A stretch of 64,000 nt of DNA from Nocardioides humi. GTDB lineage: Bacteria > Actinomycetota > Actinomycetes > Propionibacteriales > Nocardioidaceae. Below, piece after piece: positions 24,120-31,926 of this stretch. A program made the translations under genes and the position numbers. The stretch is taken from NCBI RefSeq assembly GCF_006494775.1, contig NZ_CP041146.1, positions 2,976,001 to 3,040,000 on the forward strand. The letters are read 5' to 3'. The notes under the pieces are model-generated. The model saw nothing but the letters and a program-made list of their open reading frames with translations, searched no databases and was not told where the DNA came from. How positions within the stretch are numbered: position 1 is the first letter of the stretch; every line of letters begins with the position of its first letter.

Positions 24120-25118
24120 CGTGCTCCACCGCGGCGCGTGGTCCTTGTCGACCAGCACGGCGCGGACCCCCTCGGCGAAGTCCGCGGCGGCGATCACCTC
24201 GCGGGCGGTGTCCAGCTCGGCGCGCAGGCACTCCTCGAGCGAGCGACCACGGCCCTCCACGAGCAGCCGGTCCGTCACCGCCAGGCTGGACGGCGACGCC
24301 GCGTCGAGCGCGCTCCCGGTCTCTCGCGCCCAGGCGGCGACGGCCTCCCGCGGGCCGCGCGCGAGCCGGTCCAGGCGGGCGCGGATGCCGGCGAGGTCGG
24401 GCGCGCCGAACACCCAGTCCAGCTCGGGCCGCACGGCCGCGAGCGCGCCGGCCTCCCCCGGCTCGGTGGGCGCGAGCTCGCGGAGGAGCTGCTCCAGCGG
24501 GCCGTCGTACCCGGCGATCAGGTCGGGCAGCCGCGCGAGGTCGGCGGCCGAGCAGGCGTGGGTCGCGAGACCGAGGGCGAGCGCGTCGGCGGCGCCGATC
24601 CGGGCGCCGGTGAGGCCGAGGTACCGGCCGGTGGCGCCCGGGAGCCGGGGCAGGAAGTGCGAGCCGCCGACATCGGGGAAGAACCCGATCCTGGTCTCGG
24701 GCATGGCGAAGGAGGCCTCCGGCGACACGACGACGAAGGTCCCGTGCACGCTGAGGCCCATCCCGCCGCCCAGACAGATCCCGCCGACGAGCGCCACCAC
24801 CGGCACCGGGTAGCCGCCGAGCAGCGCGTTGACGGCGTACTCCGTCTCGAAGAACCGCAGGCTCTCGTCGTGGCGGCCGGCCAGCGAGTTCTCGCGGACC
24901 CGGCGGATGTCGCCGCCGGCCGAGAACGCCCGCTCCGACGCGCTCTCGACGAGCACCGCCCGCAGGTCCGCGGTCCGCCACTCCTCGAGCGCGGCGCGGA
25001 TCCGCTCGACCATGCCGAGGGTGATCGCGTTCAGCGCCCGCGGGCGGTCGAGCACGATCCGGCCCACGGCGCCGAGGCGCTCGATCCGTACGTCGTCGCC
25101 GCTCGCCACCTGCTGCAC
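24105..25118 (-). CDS. Enoyl-CoA hydratase/isomerase family, probable 3-hydroxyisobutyryl-CoA hydrolase
   Basis: A 337-residue crotonase-fold protein, longer than simple hydratases and with the hydrolase pattern: IVLDRPRALNAITLGMVERI, FSAGGDIRRVRE, GICLGGGMGLSVHGTFVVVS (oxyanion Gly-Gly), ASFAMPETRIGFFPDVGGSH (the Glu-x-x-x-G-F-F-P-D block of HIBYL-CoA hydrolases) and VRAVLVDKDHAPRW at the end. It would act in valine degradation. Its final residues (LGKR) and stop are encoded by the palindrome at 23952-24119. The GTG at 25118 is the chosen start. Confidence 0.87.
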   Translation of the reverse strand: MQQVASGDDVRIERLGAVGRIVLDRPRALNAITLGMVERIRAALEEWRTADLRAVLVESASERAFSAGGDIRRVRENSLAGRHDESLRFFETEYAVNALLGGYPVPVVALVGGICLGGGMGLSVHGTFVVVSPEASFAMPETRIGFFPDVGGSHFLPRLPGATGRYLGLTGARIGAADALALGLATHACSAADLARLPDLIAGYDGPLEQLLRELAPTEPGEAGALAAVRPELDWVFGAPDLAGIRARLDRLARGPREAVAAWARETGSALDAASPSSLAVTDRLLVEGRGRSLEECLRAELDTAREVIAAADFAEGVRAVLVDKDHAPRWSTLGKR

Positions 25119-25212
25119 GAGCGGCAGTCTTCCAGTGCTCGGCTCAGTCCTCCGGCAGGTCCGCGGCGCCACCCTTCCATGTGGCGGATCCGCCCGTGCG
25201 AGGCTGGACCCC

Positions 25213-25833
25213 GTGAACGGGGACCAGCTGGCGGACTGGCTCGAGGACCTCGGCCTGGCCGACCACCTGGCGGCGGCCGGGCTGCCCGGCTTCGAGCGCG
25301 ACCTGGGCGGCGTGGCCCGCTGGCGCGATCCCGGGACGGGCGCGCCGCTCACCGGCGACCAGCTCGCCGACCTGGACCGCGTGCTCCACCAGGACGGCGA
25401 CGACCCGGCGCACGCCGTACCCCTCGCGCTGGTGCAGCTGCGCCGGCAGGCCCAGGTCCGCGCGGCGCTGCTCGCCTCGCCCACCCACACCTACGCGACG
25501 CTGGCGCAGGTGCGCGGGGTGTCGGAGAACGCCGCCCGGTTCGCCGTCCACAAGGCGGCCGAGCGGGGCGCGCTGCTCGTCGTACCCCATGACGGGGGCG
25601 TGCTGGTCCCCGCCTTCCAGCTGACCGGCGACGGCGAGGTGCGCCCCGAGCTCACGGCCGTGCTGGAGCCGCTGCTCGCCTCCCGGATGGACCCGTGGCA
25701 GGTGTGGACCTGGCTCACCCAGCCCGCCGGGCTGCTCGGCGGACAGGTGCCCCACGAGGCGGTCCGGGACGACGACGAGGCGCCGATCGTGCGCCACGCC
25801 GCGGTCCGGCTGGCCGAGCGCGCACCGCGCTGA
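25213..25833 (+). CDS. Hypothetical DNA-binding-like protein with an antitoxin-type C-terminus
   Basis: A 206-residue protein from the GTG at 25213. The middle (TYATLAQVRGVSENAARFAVHKAAERGALL) looks like a helix-turn-helix. The last 60 residues (SRMDPWQVWTWLTQPAGLLG ... APIVRHAAVRLAE) resemble the toxin-binding domain of Xre/MbcA/ParS antitoxins, which has an L-x-x-P/G-LLGG core. No RES or other toxin gene is adjacent, so this is either a solitary regulator or a weak resemblance. The palindromic element at 25871 follows. Confidence 0.6.
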   Translation: MNGDQLADWLEDLGLADHLAAAGLPGFERDLGGVARWRDPGTGAPLTGDQLADLDRVLHQDGDDPAHAVPLALVQLRRQAQVRAALLASPTHTYATLAQVRGVSENAARFAVHKAAERGALLVVPHDGGVLVPAFQLTGDGEVRPELTAVLEPLLASRMDPWQVWTWLTQPAGLLGGQVPHEAVRDDDEAPIVRHAAVRLAERAPR

Positions 25834-25870
25834 GGCGGTACGCCGACGGGGAGGGCGGGCCGGTGAGCTC

Positions 25871-26034
25871 AGTACGTGTTGAAGAAGTCCTGATCGTCGC
25901 GAGCGTCGCATCCGTCGAGTGGCTCGCAAGGCGCAGATGCGACGGCGGTCTGGTTGCACCATCGAGCATCTGCAACGCCGCGAGGCGCCGACGGGGCGGC
26001 GCGCAGCAGGTCAGGACCTTCTTAAACACGTACT
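25871..26034 (-). repeat. Family-1 palindromic element, copy 2
   Basis: A 164-bp element whose ends, AGTACGTGTTGAAGAAGTCC at 25871 and its near-complement up to 26034, pair over about 26 bp. On the minus strand it carries the same blocks as copy 1 (CTGCTGCGCGCCGC, GCGGCGTTGC, GCGCCTTGC, GCGACGCTCGCGAC) but different arms and different inner variable stretches, which again pair with each other (AGATGC with GCATCT). It lies between convergent genes, and its right end touches the stop codon of the ynfA-like gene. Confidence 0.85.
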
Positions 26035-26369
26035 CAGGCGTCCCGCGGCGCGTACATGATCACCGCGACGCCGACCAGGCACACCAGCGCGCCGGCGACG
26101 TCGTACCGATCCGGCTTGAAGCCGTCGAGCGCCATCCCCCACAGCAGCGAGCCGGCGACGAACACGCCGCCGTACGCCGCCAGGATCCGGCCGAAGTGGG
26201 CGTCCGGCTGGAGGGTGGCCACGAAGCCGTAGAGACCGAGCGCGATCACGCCGGCGCCGATCCACAGCCAGCCGCGGTGCTCCCGGACGCCCTGCCAGAC
26301 CAGCCAGGCGCCGCCGATCTCGGCGACGGCCGCCAGCGCGAAGAGGGTGATCGAGCGCAGCACGTCCAT
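26034..26369 (-). CDS. YnfA family (UPF0060) small membrane protein
   Basis: A 111-residue protein with four membrane helices, of the UPF0060/YnfA family: [20 protein letters not shown] in helix 1 and [20 protein letters not shown] with the conserved FGR-x-x-AAYGG block in the middle. YnfA is related to small multidrug transporters. The stop lies on the edge of the family-1 element. The gene appears to stand alone. Confidence 0.9.
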   Translation of the reverse strand: MDVLRSITLFALAAVAEIGGAWLVWQGVREHRGWLWIGAGVIALGLYGFVATLQPDAHFGRILAAYGGVFVAGSLLWGMALDGFKPDRYDVAGALVCLVGVAVIMYAPRDA

Positions 26370-26479
26370 GCGCTGATCCTCCCAAACCGGAGTCGGTCAT
26401 GGTCGGCAGCGCGGCGAGAGGCGCTCTCCGGCAGCTTGCTGCCTTTCGCAGCGCCCAAGACGCGCTCGACCAAATCGAG

Positions 26480-26755
26480 TCAGAAGTAGCGGGGGCGCTC
26501 GGCCGTGTCGGCGGTGTCGCCGGGCCGGATCCCGTCCTGCCACTCGGTGATCGTGGAGCGGGCGTCGAGGTCGACATTGGGGTTGGCCCGGATGAACTCG
26601 TGGACCACCCGCTCGGGATCGACCCGCTCGCGGTTGACGATCAGCCGGCCGTAGGCGACCAGCTCCCGCACCGTGAACGTGCGGAACGAGTCGCGGTCCT
26701 GCACCTGCGTCGCCGATCCGTTGCGCGTCCCGCCGTACCCCTGAGCCCGAGTCAT
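26480..26755 (-). CDS. Hypothetical protein, 91 residues
   Basis: A soluble 91-residue protein not recognised by family. TFTVRELVAYGRLIVNRERV and PERVVHEFIRANPNVDLDAR are consistent with two helices; the end is WQDGIRPGDTADTAERPRYF. ATG at 26755 is 4 bp from the MerR stop, so it is the likely third gene of the MerR operon. A small inverted repeat (CTCGA-CCAAA-TCGAG, 26463-26478) after its stop could help terminate. The 110 bp beyond, to 26370, show no gene. Confidence 0.6.
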   Translation of the reverse strand: MTRAQGYGGTRNGSATQVQDRDSFRTFTVRELVAYGRLIVNRERVDPERVVHEFIRANPNVDLDARSTITEWQDGIRPGDTADTAERPRYF

Positions 26756-26759
26756 GGCC

Positions 26760-27248
26760 TCACGGTAGCCGGAGTCGTCCGGTTCGCGGAACGCCCCCTG
26801 CAGTGGCCGCGGCGGTCGCCGTCGACTCGCACCGGGCGATCTGGACGAACGGGATCGGGCAGCAGTCCGACTCCGCGCAGCGGACCAGGTCGTCGCACCC
26901 GGCATCGCGAGCGGCGATCAGGCTGGCGCGGATCACCTCCAGGTCCGCGATCTTGCGCTCCACCTCGGCGAGCTTCGCCTCGGTGCGGGCCTGCAGTCCC
27001 GCCTGGACCCGGCCGTGGCGGTGGCGGCCCGCCTCCAGCAGCTCGGCGACCTCGTCGAGCGTGAAGCCCAGCCCCTGCGCGGCCTTGACGACCCGCAGCG
27101 TGGTGACCGCCGCCTCGGAGTAGAGCCGGTGCCCGCCCGGGCTGCGGTCCGGCTCGGCGAGGATCCCGCGCCGCTCGTAGTAGCGCAGCGTCTCGACGTT
27201 GACGCCGACGGCGTCGGCGACCTGCCCGGCCCGCAGTACGGCGCTCAC
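26760..27248 (-). CDS. MerR family regulator with a cysteine-rich effector region
   Basis: A 162-residue MerR protein: the winged helix RAGQVADAVGVNVETLRYYE RRG, the coiled-coil dimer helix (about 85-118) and a C-terminal Cys cluster, AGCDDLVRCAESDCCPIPFV, reminiscent of mercury- or heavy-metal sensors. Metal identity cannot be fixed. It starts with a GTG overlapping the stop of the small cysteine protein by 4 bp. The promoter upstream of that gene has the long spacer with a dyad that MerR proteins use, so the operon is probably self-regulated. Confidence 0.88.
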   Translation of the reverse strand: MSAVLRAGQVADAVGVNVETLRYYERRGILAEPDRSPGGHRLYSEAAVTTLRVVKAAQGLGFTLDEVAELLEAGRHRHGRVQAGLQARTEAKLAEVERKIADLEVIRASLIAARDAGCDDLVRCAESDCCPIPFVQIARCESTATAAATAGGVPRTGRLRLP

Positions 27249-27580
27249 GACCCGCTCCCCGCCAGCGCCTCGGCCCGCTCCGTCAGCGCCGCGAGCACGT
27301 CCGCATGGCCCTCGGACGTCGCTACCTCGACCGCGACCGTCCCGTCGGCGATCGCGAGGCCGAAGGAGAAGAACGAGCAGCAGCCCGTCTCGCGCACGGC
27401 CAGCCCGGCGGCCCGCTCCGCCGCCTCGGGCGAGGGGCGGAGGTCGAGCCGGGTGCGGGTCGGCGAGGTGCGGACGACCGAGCGGACGTCGTACCGGAAG
27501 AGGTCGTCGAACTCCCGCCGGCGCAGGGGCTGCTCGACGGTCGGCAGGGTGCAGGCTTCGGGGACCCAGTCGGATGTCAT
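27245..27580 (-). CDS. Small conserved protein with a Cys-Cys motif, first gene of the merR operon
   Basis: A 111-residue protein: ACTLPTVEQPLRRREFDDLF at the start and VRETGCCSFFSFGLAIADGT with paired cysteines in the second half. Similar proteins accompany heavy-metal-type MerR genes in actinobacteria; their function is unknown, and the Cys pair suggests metal or thiol binding. It overlaps merR by 4 bp. A promoter with a dyad lies immediately before the ATG, leaving a very short leader. Confidence 0.75.
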   Translation of the reverse strand: MTSDWVPEACTLPTVEQPLRRREFDDLFRYDVRSVVRTSPTRTRLDLRPSPEAAERAAGLAVRETGCCSFFSFGLAIADGTVAVEVATSEGHADVLAALTERAEALAGSGS

Positions 27581-27588
27581 GCACCGAC

Positions 27589-27619
27589 GGTAGACCCGTA
27601 CCTGGGTACGGGATGCAAG
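27589..27619 (-). promoter_or_regulatory. MerR-type promoter with dyad operator
   Basis: CCCGTACC-TG-GGTACGGG (27595-27612) is an 8-bp dyad lying between a TTGCAT -35-like hexamer and a TCTACC -10-like hexamer, about 18-19 bp apart. The overlong spacer filled by the operator is the MerR-type arrangement. The -10 is only about 9 bp before the start codon at 27580, so the transcript is probably leaderless. Confidence 0.65.
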
Positions 27620-27834
27620 CTAGTAGCGCGTCGCGGCTAAAACGCGGGCTGGGAGTCGCCCAGGCACGCACCTCGCCGCGTTGGCGAAGCTCGGAAGACG
27701 CCAGCGGAGCCCCGGGTTGTCGGGAAGTCGCTCCGCTCCTGCCCGACAACCCGGTATGCCGTCGCTACGCCGCCTTGCGATGCACGCACCTGGACACCTC
27801 CCAACACCACGTTTTAGCCGCGACACACTACTAG
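27620..27834 (+). repeat. Family-1 palindromic element, copy 3 (expanded)
   Basis: A 215-bp element. Ends CTAGTAGCGCGTCGCGGCTA (from 27620) and the complementary end finishing at 27834 pair over about 36 bp with a few mismatches. The interior shares GCGTTGGCGAAGCTCG and GCCTTGCGATGCACGC with copies 1 and 2, and contains an extra perfect hairpin (13-bp arms, 27712-27724 and 27742-27754). The right end overlaps the TAG stop (27831-27833) of the epimerase gene. Confidence 0.8.
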
Positions 27835-28724
27835 CGGTCGTAGGCGCCGGCGGCGATGTCGTCGAGCAGGCCGGGGCCGGCCGGCGCCCAGCCCAGCCGC
27901 TCGCGGGTGAGCCGGCTCGACGTGGGCGCGTCGAGGCCGAAGAACATCGCGATCCAGCCGAAGTGCTCGGCCGCGTCGTCCGGCGCGGTCGACGCGGTGG
28001 GCAGGTCGAGCCGGCGGCCGAGGGCCGCGGCGATGTCGCGGGTGGCGATGCCCTCCTCGCCGACGGCGTGGACGACCGAGCCGGGCCCGGCGCCCTCCAG
28101 AGCGAGGCGTACGACGCGGGCGGCGTCGTCGCGGTGCACGGCCGGCCAGCGGTTCGTGCCGTCGCCGATGTACCCCGCGACGCCCCGCTCGCGCGCGATG
28201 CCGGCGAGCGTGGCGACGAAGCCGTGGTCGCCGTGGCCATGCACGCTGGGCGCGAAGCGGACCGCGACCGCGCGGACCCCGCGGTCGGCGTACGACAGGG
28301 CGAGCTGCTCGCTGCCGCCGCGCGGCGCCTCGGGTCCGATGTGCCGGGTGGCGTCCTCCTCGGTCGCGACCTTGCCGGCGGCGAGGCCGGCGACCCCGGA
28401 GGCGATCAGCAGCGGGCGGCCGGAGCCGGCCAGCGCGGCGCCGAGTGTCTCGACGGCGGCGCGCTCGGTGCGACCGGCGCCCGCGTAGTCGGCGAAGTCG
28501 TGCTTGAAGGCGAGGTGGACGACGCCGTCGGCGTCGCTCACCCCCGCCCGGAGGCTGTCCGGGTCGTCGATGCCGCCCGGCAGCGGCTCGACCCCGGCGG
28601 CGGTGAGGGCGGCCGCGGACTCCGCGGAGCGGGCCAGGCCGACGATCCGGTGGCCGGCCGCGTGCAGCTCGGGGACGACGGCCGACCCGATCCAGCCCGA
28701 GGCCCCGGTCATGAAGATGCGCAT
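27831..28724 (-). CDS. NAD-dependent epimerase/dehydratase (extended SDR)
   Basis: A 297-residue extended SDR. The nucleotide-binding motif is MRIFMTGASGWIGSAVVPEL (G-x-x-G-x-x-G); DGVVHLAFKHDFADYAG follows. The catalytic Ser is in LIASGVAGL, but the usual YxxxK is not obvious, as in several atypical SDRs of this subgroup. Substrate unknown. ATG 28724 is preferred over 28754 because it leaves the two TetR operators upstream. Divergent from tetR and probably repressed by it. Confidence 0.85.
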   Translation of the reverse strand: MRIFMTGASGWIGSAVVPELHAAGHRIVGLARSAESAAALTAAGVEPLPGGIDDPDSLRAGVSDADGVVHLAFKHDFADYAGAGRTERAAVETLGAALAGSGRPLLIASGVAGLAAGKVATEEDATRHIGPEAPRGGSEQLALSYADRGVRAVAVRFAPSVHGHGDHGFVATLAGIARERGVAGYIGDGTNRWPAVHRDDAARVVRLALEGAGPGSVVHAVGEEGIATRDIAAALGRRLDLPTASTAPDDAAEHFGWIAMFFGLDAPTSSRLTRERLGWAPAGPGLLDDIAAGAYDR

Positions 28725-28735
28725 GATGTCTCCTC

Positions 28736-28788
28736 TGATGTCAGTTCCTGACATCAGAGTACGTCGTGATGTCAGAAGCTGTCATCAC
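28736..28788. promoter_or_regulatory. Two TetR operators between the SDR and tetR genes
   Basis: TGATGTCAG-TTC-CTGACATCA (28736-28756, perfect 9-bp arms) and GTGATGTCAGAAGCTGTCATCAC (28766-28788, one mismatch) are two copies of the same dyad 30 bp apart, directly before both divergent starts. This is the arrangement for a TetR repressor controlling its own gene and the SDR. Confidence 0.8.
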
Positions 28789-28793
28789 CTAGG

Positions 28794-29378
28794 ATGGCGG
28801 CCATGGGCCGCTGGGAGCCGGATGCCGCGGGCCGCCTGCTGCGGGCGGCACTCGAGCTGTTCGCCGAGCACGGCTACGAGCCGACCACCGTCGCCGACAT
28901 CGCCCGGCGTGCGGGGGTCACCGAGCGCACCTTCTTCCGCTACTACGCCGACAAGCGCGAGGTGCTGTTCGCCGGCGGCGCACTGCTCGAGGAGCACGTG
29001 GTCGCGGCGATCGCCGCGGCGCCCGCCGACGCGGCGCCGTACGACACCGTCGTCGGCGCGATGACCGCCGCGGGCGACGCCCTCGAGGAGCGGCGCGACT
29101 TCGCCCGCCAGCGGGCCGCCGTGATCGCGTCGCACCCCGGCCTGCAGGAGCGCGAGCTGCTCAAGCTCGCCTCCCTCGGCGCCGCAGCCACGGCGGCGCT
29201 GGCCGCCCGCGGCGTGCCCGACGACGTCGCCGGCGTCGTCGCCGAGGCCGGCGTGGCCGTGTTCCGGGTGGCCTTCGAGCACTGGGTCTCGGGCGCCGGT
29301 ACGCCGCCGCTCGCCGACTGCGTGCGCGCGGCCGCCGACCGTCTCCGCGCAGCCGCCCAGGACGCGACCCCGGCCTGA
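28794..29378 (+). CDS. TetR family transcriptional regulator
   Basis: A 194-residue regulator. The HTH is RLLRAALELFAEHGYEPTTV ... DIARRAGVTERTFFRYYADKREVL (residues 12-56), with a helical ligand-binding domain behind it. ATG 28794 or 28803. It is divergent from the SDR gene with two operator dyads between them, so it is most likely a local repressor that responds to the SDR's substrate or a related compound. Confidence 0.9.
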   Translation: MAAMGRWEPDAAGRLLRAALELFAEHGYEPTTVADIARRAGVTERTFFRYYADKREVLFAGGALLEEHVVAAIAAAPADAAPYDTVVGAMTAAGDALEERRDFARQRAAVIASHPGLQERELLKLASLGAAATAALAARGVPDDVAGVVAEAGVAVFRVAFEHWVSGAGTPPLADCVRAAADRLRAAAQDATPA

Positions 29379-29388
29379 CCGCGCGTCC

Positions 29389-30063
29389 TCAGTCGTCGGG
29401 CCGCTCGCCCAGCTTCGGCAGGCTGTCGTCCCACGGCGGGGCGTCGGCGAGGCCGACCGCGACCCACAGCGGCTCGACCTCCGGGATCGGCTCCGCCGGC
29501 TCGAGCGTGTAGCCGCCGGGATAGCCCCACACCTTCACGAGGGCCGACGACGAGGAGTCCGGGGGCAGCGCGACCCGGCCGATCCGGGCCGCGGGGACGT
29601 GGCTGCCGTCGACCCATGTCGAGGCCCGGACCACCAGCGGCTCGGTGACGGTCCAGCTCGCGACGTCGTCCGGGTCCGCGTCCTCGCCGAGCCGGACGAC
29701 GACCGTGCCGCCGCCGGTCAGGCCGCGCAGCTCGTACGACACGTCGAGCAGGTACTCCACCGGGCCGTAGCGTGCCTCGCTCGTCGCGCTGACCAGCGAC
29801 ACCCACGGGTCGGCGATCGGCTCGGCGTCGGGGAGCGCGGCGCGGATGTCCTGCTCCTTGGCCGACGCGACGTGGTAGCGGAACGCCTCCGGGTCGGTCA
29901 TCTCCTCGACGGTGGCGAGGTCGCGGGCGGCGATCGCGTCGACGTAGGCCTGGGCGGCGGCGATCGCCCCCGCCTCCGCGTCCGTGGCGCCGTCGTCGGA
30001 GACCGAGCAGCCACCGACGACCAGGGCGGCCATCGCCGCGGCGGCGGCCACGAGCCGGCGCAT
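29389..30063 (-). CDS. Lipoprotein, hypothetical
   Basis: A 224-residue secreted lipoprotein: a signal peptide (RRLVAAAAAMAALVVGGC, lipobox VGGC, Cys18) and a following Asp/Ala-rich linker. The helix AIAAAQAYVDAIAARDLATV resembles the NTF2/SnoaL-like start of many surface lipoproteins. No catalytic motif was seen. Its start overlaps the stop of the upstream gene by one base (TGATG), so they are translated as a pair. Confidence 0.75.
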   Translation of the reverse strand: MRRLVAAAAAMAALVVGGCSVSDDGATDAEAGAIAAAQAYVDAIAARDLATVEEMTDPEAFRYHVASAKEQDIRAALPDAEPIADPWVSLVSATSEARYGPVEYLLDVSYELRGLTGGGTVVVRLGEDADPDDVASWTVTEPLVVRASTWVDGSHVPAARIGRVALPPDSSSSALVKVWGYPGGYTLEPAEPIPEVEPLWVAVGLADAPPWDDSLPKLGERPDD

Positions 30064-31103
30064 CAGCCGCCGTCCTCGAGGTCGAGCTCCCAGATCGCGG
30101 GACGCCACGCCTGGTTGTCCAGCAGGTACCGGCCGGTCCCGCCGAACCGGATCTCCAGCACACCCTGCGGTCCGCGCAGCCGGGCCCGCCCGCCGGAGAC
30201 GGTGATCCGCTGGCCGTCGACCTCGACGACCGGCTTGCGGACCAGGCCGAGCCACCAGTCGTCGTCACCCCAGACGTCGACCCCCCGCGCCTCGGCGAGG
30301 TCGCGCAGCGGGCAGCGGTAGAACGCGTCGTCGCTGTCGCGGGCGCCGTCGCGGTTGCCGCAGGCACGGATCCGGGCCAGCACCAGGCGGCGGATCCGGT
30401 CCCGGGTCCGGTCGGTCGGGTTCACCGCGAGCTCCGGCGGCGCCACCGCCTTCCCCGCGGTCACCACGACGCTCCCCTCCTCGGAGGCGTAGTACGGGTC
30501 CAGGCGGCGCTGCACGCGGTAGGCCGCCGGGTAGAGCGGCTGGACGTCCTCGTCGCCACCGCCGACGACGAGCGGTCGTCGTACCTGACGGACGGTGCTG
30601 ACGTAGACGTCGGACGCGACGTCGGCGAACCCCGGCTGCTCCCAGGCGACCGCGCCCACGAGCGGGCCGACCACGCGCCAGTCGCCGAGGTCGGTGCCGC
30701 GGGTGCCCTCGCGTCGGGCCAGGACGATCGGCCAGCGGTGCTCCTGCCCGGCGAGCCGGTACCGCACCTCGACGGCGACCGCCTCGGTGAAGTCCGACTG
30801 GGAGGGAGCGCCCGACCGCGGCGCCTGTTGCGGCGTGCCGACGGACACGACCTCGATCCGCTCCTCGGCGCCGGCGAGCAGCGCACCCGCGGTCCGCAGG
30901 GCGCCGGGGCTCTCGGTGGCCTCCATCGCCCACAGCTCCCGCAGGTCGTCGCCGGCGCCGGACGCCACCAGCTCGGCGTACCTCCGGGCGACGTCCTGCG
31001 CCGCGCTCGCGGCCGCCCGCTTCGGCAGCACGACCCAGGCGGTGATGCCGACGGCCACCGCCACCGCCACGGTGGCGACGACGAGGAGCGGGCGCCGGGT
31101 CAC
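30063..31103 (-). CDS. Hypothetical membrane-anchored extracytoplasmic protein
   Basis: A 346-residue protein not recognised by family. An N-terminal membrane anchor (TRRPLLVVATVAVAVAVGIT, from the GTG at 31103) is followed by an alanine-rich helix (AASAAQDVARRYAELVASGA) and a large soluble domain with a Cys pair (IRACGNRDGARD ... FYRCPLRDL). An ATG at 31136 is an alternative start. It forms a two-gene unit with the lipoprotein at 29389-30063, so the pair may work together at the cell surface. Confidence 0.65.
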   Translation of the reverse strand: MTRRPLLVVATVAVAVAVGITAWVVLPKRAAASAAQDVARRYAELVASGAGDDLRELWAMEATESPGALRTAGALLAGAEERIEVVSVGTPQQAPRSGAPSQSDFTEAVAVEVRYRLAGQEHRWPIVLARREGTRGTDLGDWRVVGPLVGAVAWEQPGFADVASDVYVSTVRQVRRPLVVGGGDEDVQPLYPAAYRVQRRLDPYYASEEGSVVVTAGKAVAPPELAVNPTDRTRDRIRRLVLARIRACGNRDGARDSDDAFYRCPLRDLAEARGVDVWGDDDWWLGLVRKPVVEVDGQRITVSGGRARLRGPQGVLEIRFGGTGRYLLDNQAWRPAIWELDLEDGG

Positions 31104-31222
31104 GCCGGCACCGTGCCCACTCGCCCCCTGCCGCAACCCTGGCGCCGCCCGCCACGGGACAGCGATGATTCCTGCCGCCGGCCGGGGTCCACCTGGGAGA
31201 GGACCATCGCGAGGAGGCGAAC

Positions 31223-31564
31223 ATGCCCACGTTCATCACGATCGGCTACGGCGACCCGGACGACTACGACCGCACCGACCCGGCCGTGCGCGACGCCGCG
31301 CATGCGAACGACGCCGCGCTCCTGGCCCGCGGCGCGCGGATGGGCGTGGCCGGCACGCCCGTCCAGGTCCGCAACCACGACGGCGCCGGGACCGGGACCA
31401 CGGAGGGGCCGTTCCTGCGCTCCGACCTGCCCGTGGCCGGGTTCGCGGTGGTCGAGGCGGCGAGCCTCGACGAGGCTGTCGCCCTGGTCGCCGGGTCGCC
31501 CTGCGCCGTCGCCCACGGCGTGATCGAGGTCTGGCCGCTCGACGAGACCCCGACCGCCGGCTGA
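31223..31564 (+). CDS. YCII-related (DGPF-like) small protein
   Basis: A 113-residue ferredoxin-like-fold protein: FITIGYGDPDDYDRTDPAVR, HANDAALLARGARMGVAGTP, TEGPFLRSDLPVAGFAVVEA and DEAVALVAGSPCAVAHGVIE, the common pattern of YCII/DGPF proteins often found with ECF sigma factors. Function unknown. It has a good ribosome site (AGGAGG) before ATG 31223. A YjbR gene starts 2 bp after its stop. Confidence 0.85.
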   Translation: MPTFITIGYGDPDDYDRTDPAVRDAAHANDAALLARGARMGVAGTPVQVRNHDGAGTGTTEGPFLRSDLPVAGFAVVEAASLDEAVALVAGSPCAVAHGVIEVWPLDETPTAG

Positions 31565-31566
31565 GC

Positions 31567-31926
31567 ATGGCGACCGTCGACGACGTCCGGTCCCTCGGCT
31601 CGGAGCTGGAGCGCTCGTACGAGGTCCACGTGCGCAACCGGCTGAAGTTCCGCGTCGGCCAGATCGTGTACGTCGCGTTCTCGCTCGACGAGACCGTGAT
31701 GGGCTTCGCGTTCCCCAAGGAGGAGCGCGCGGCGCTCGTCGGCGGCGAGCCGGCGAAATTCCACCTGCCGGCGGAGTCCGAGCTGCGCTTCAACTGGGTC
31801 CACGCCGACCTCGCCGCGCTGGAGCCGGCCGAGGCCCGTGAGCTCGTCGTCGACGCCTGGCGCATGGTCGTCCCCCAGAAGCTGTCCCGCGCCTACGACC
31901 TCACCCACCCGGAGGGTCCGGGCTGA
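31567..31926 (+). CDS. MmcQ/YjbR family protein
   Basis: A 119-residue single-domain protein of the MmcQ/YjbR (CyaY-like fold) family, shown by RLKFRVGQIVYVAFSLDETV, MGFAFPKEERAALVGG and the ending ELVVDAWRMVVPQKLSRAYD. These domains may bind DNA. It is cotranscribed with the YCII gene (2-bp spacing). Its 3' end overlaps the convergent amine oxidase by 26 bp. Confidence 0.85.
   Translation: MATVDDVRSLGSELERSYEVHVRNRLKFRVGQIVYVAFSLDETVMGFAFPKEERAALVGGEPAKFHLPAESELRFNWVHADLAALEPAEARELVVDAWRMVVPQKLSRAYDLTHPEGPG

Noticed and set aside
27620..27834. Classical MITE or insertion-sequence remnant
   Set aside because: Ends differ between family copies and no target duplication or transposase is visible; recorded as a palindromic element instead.
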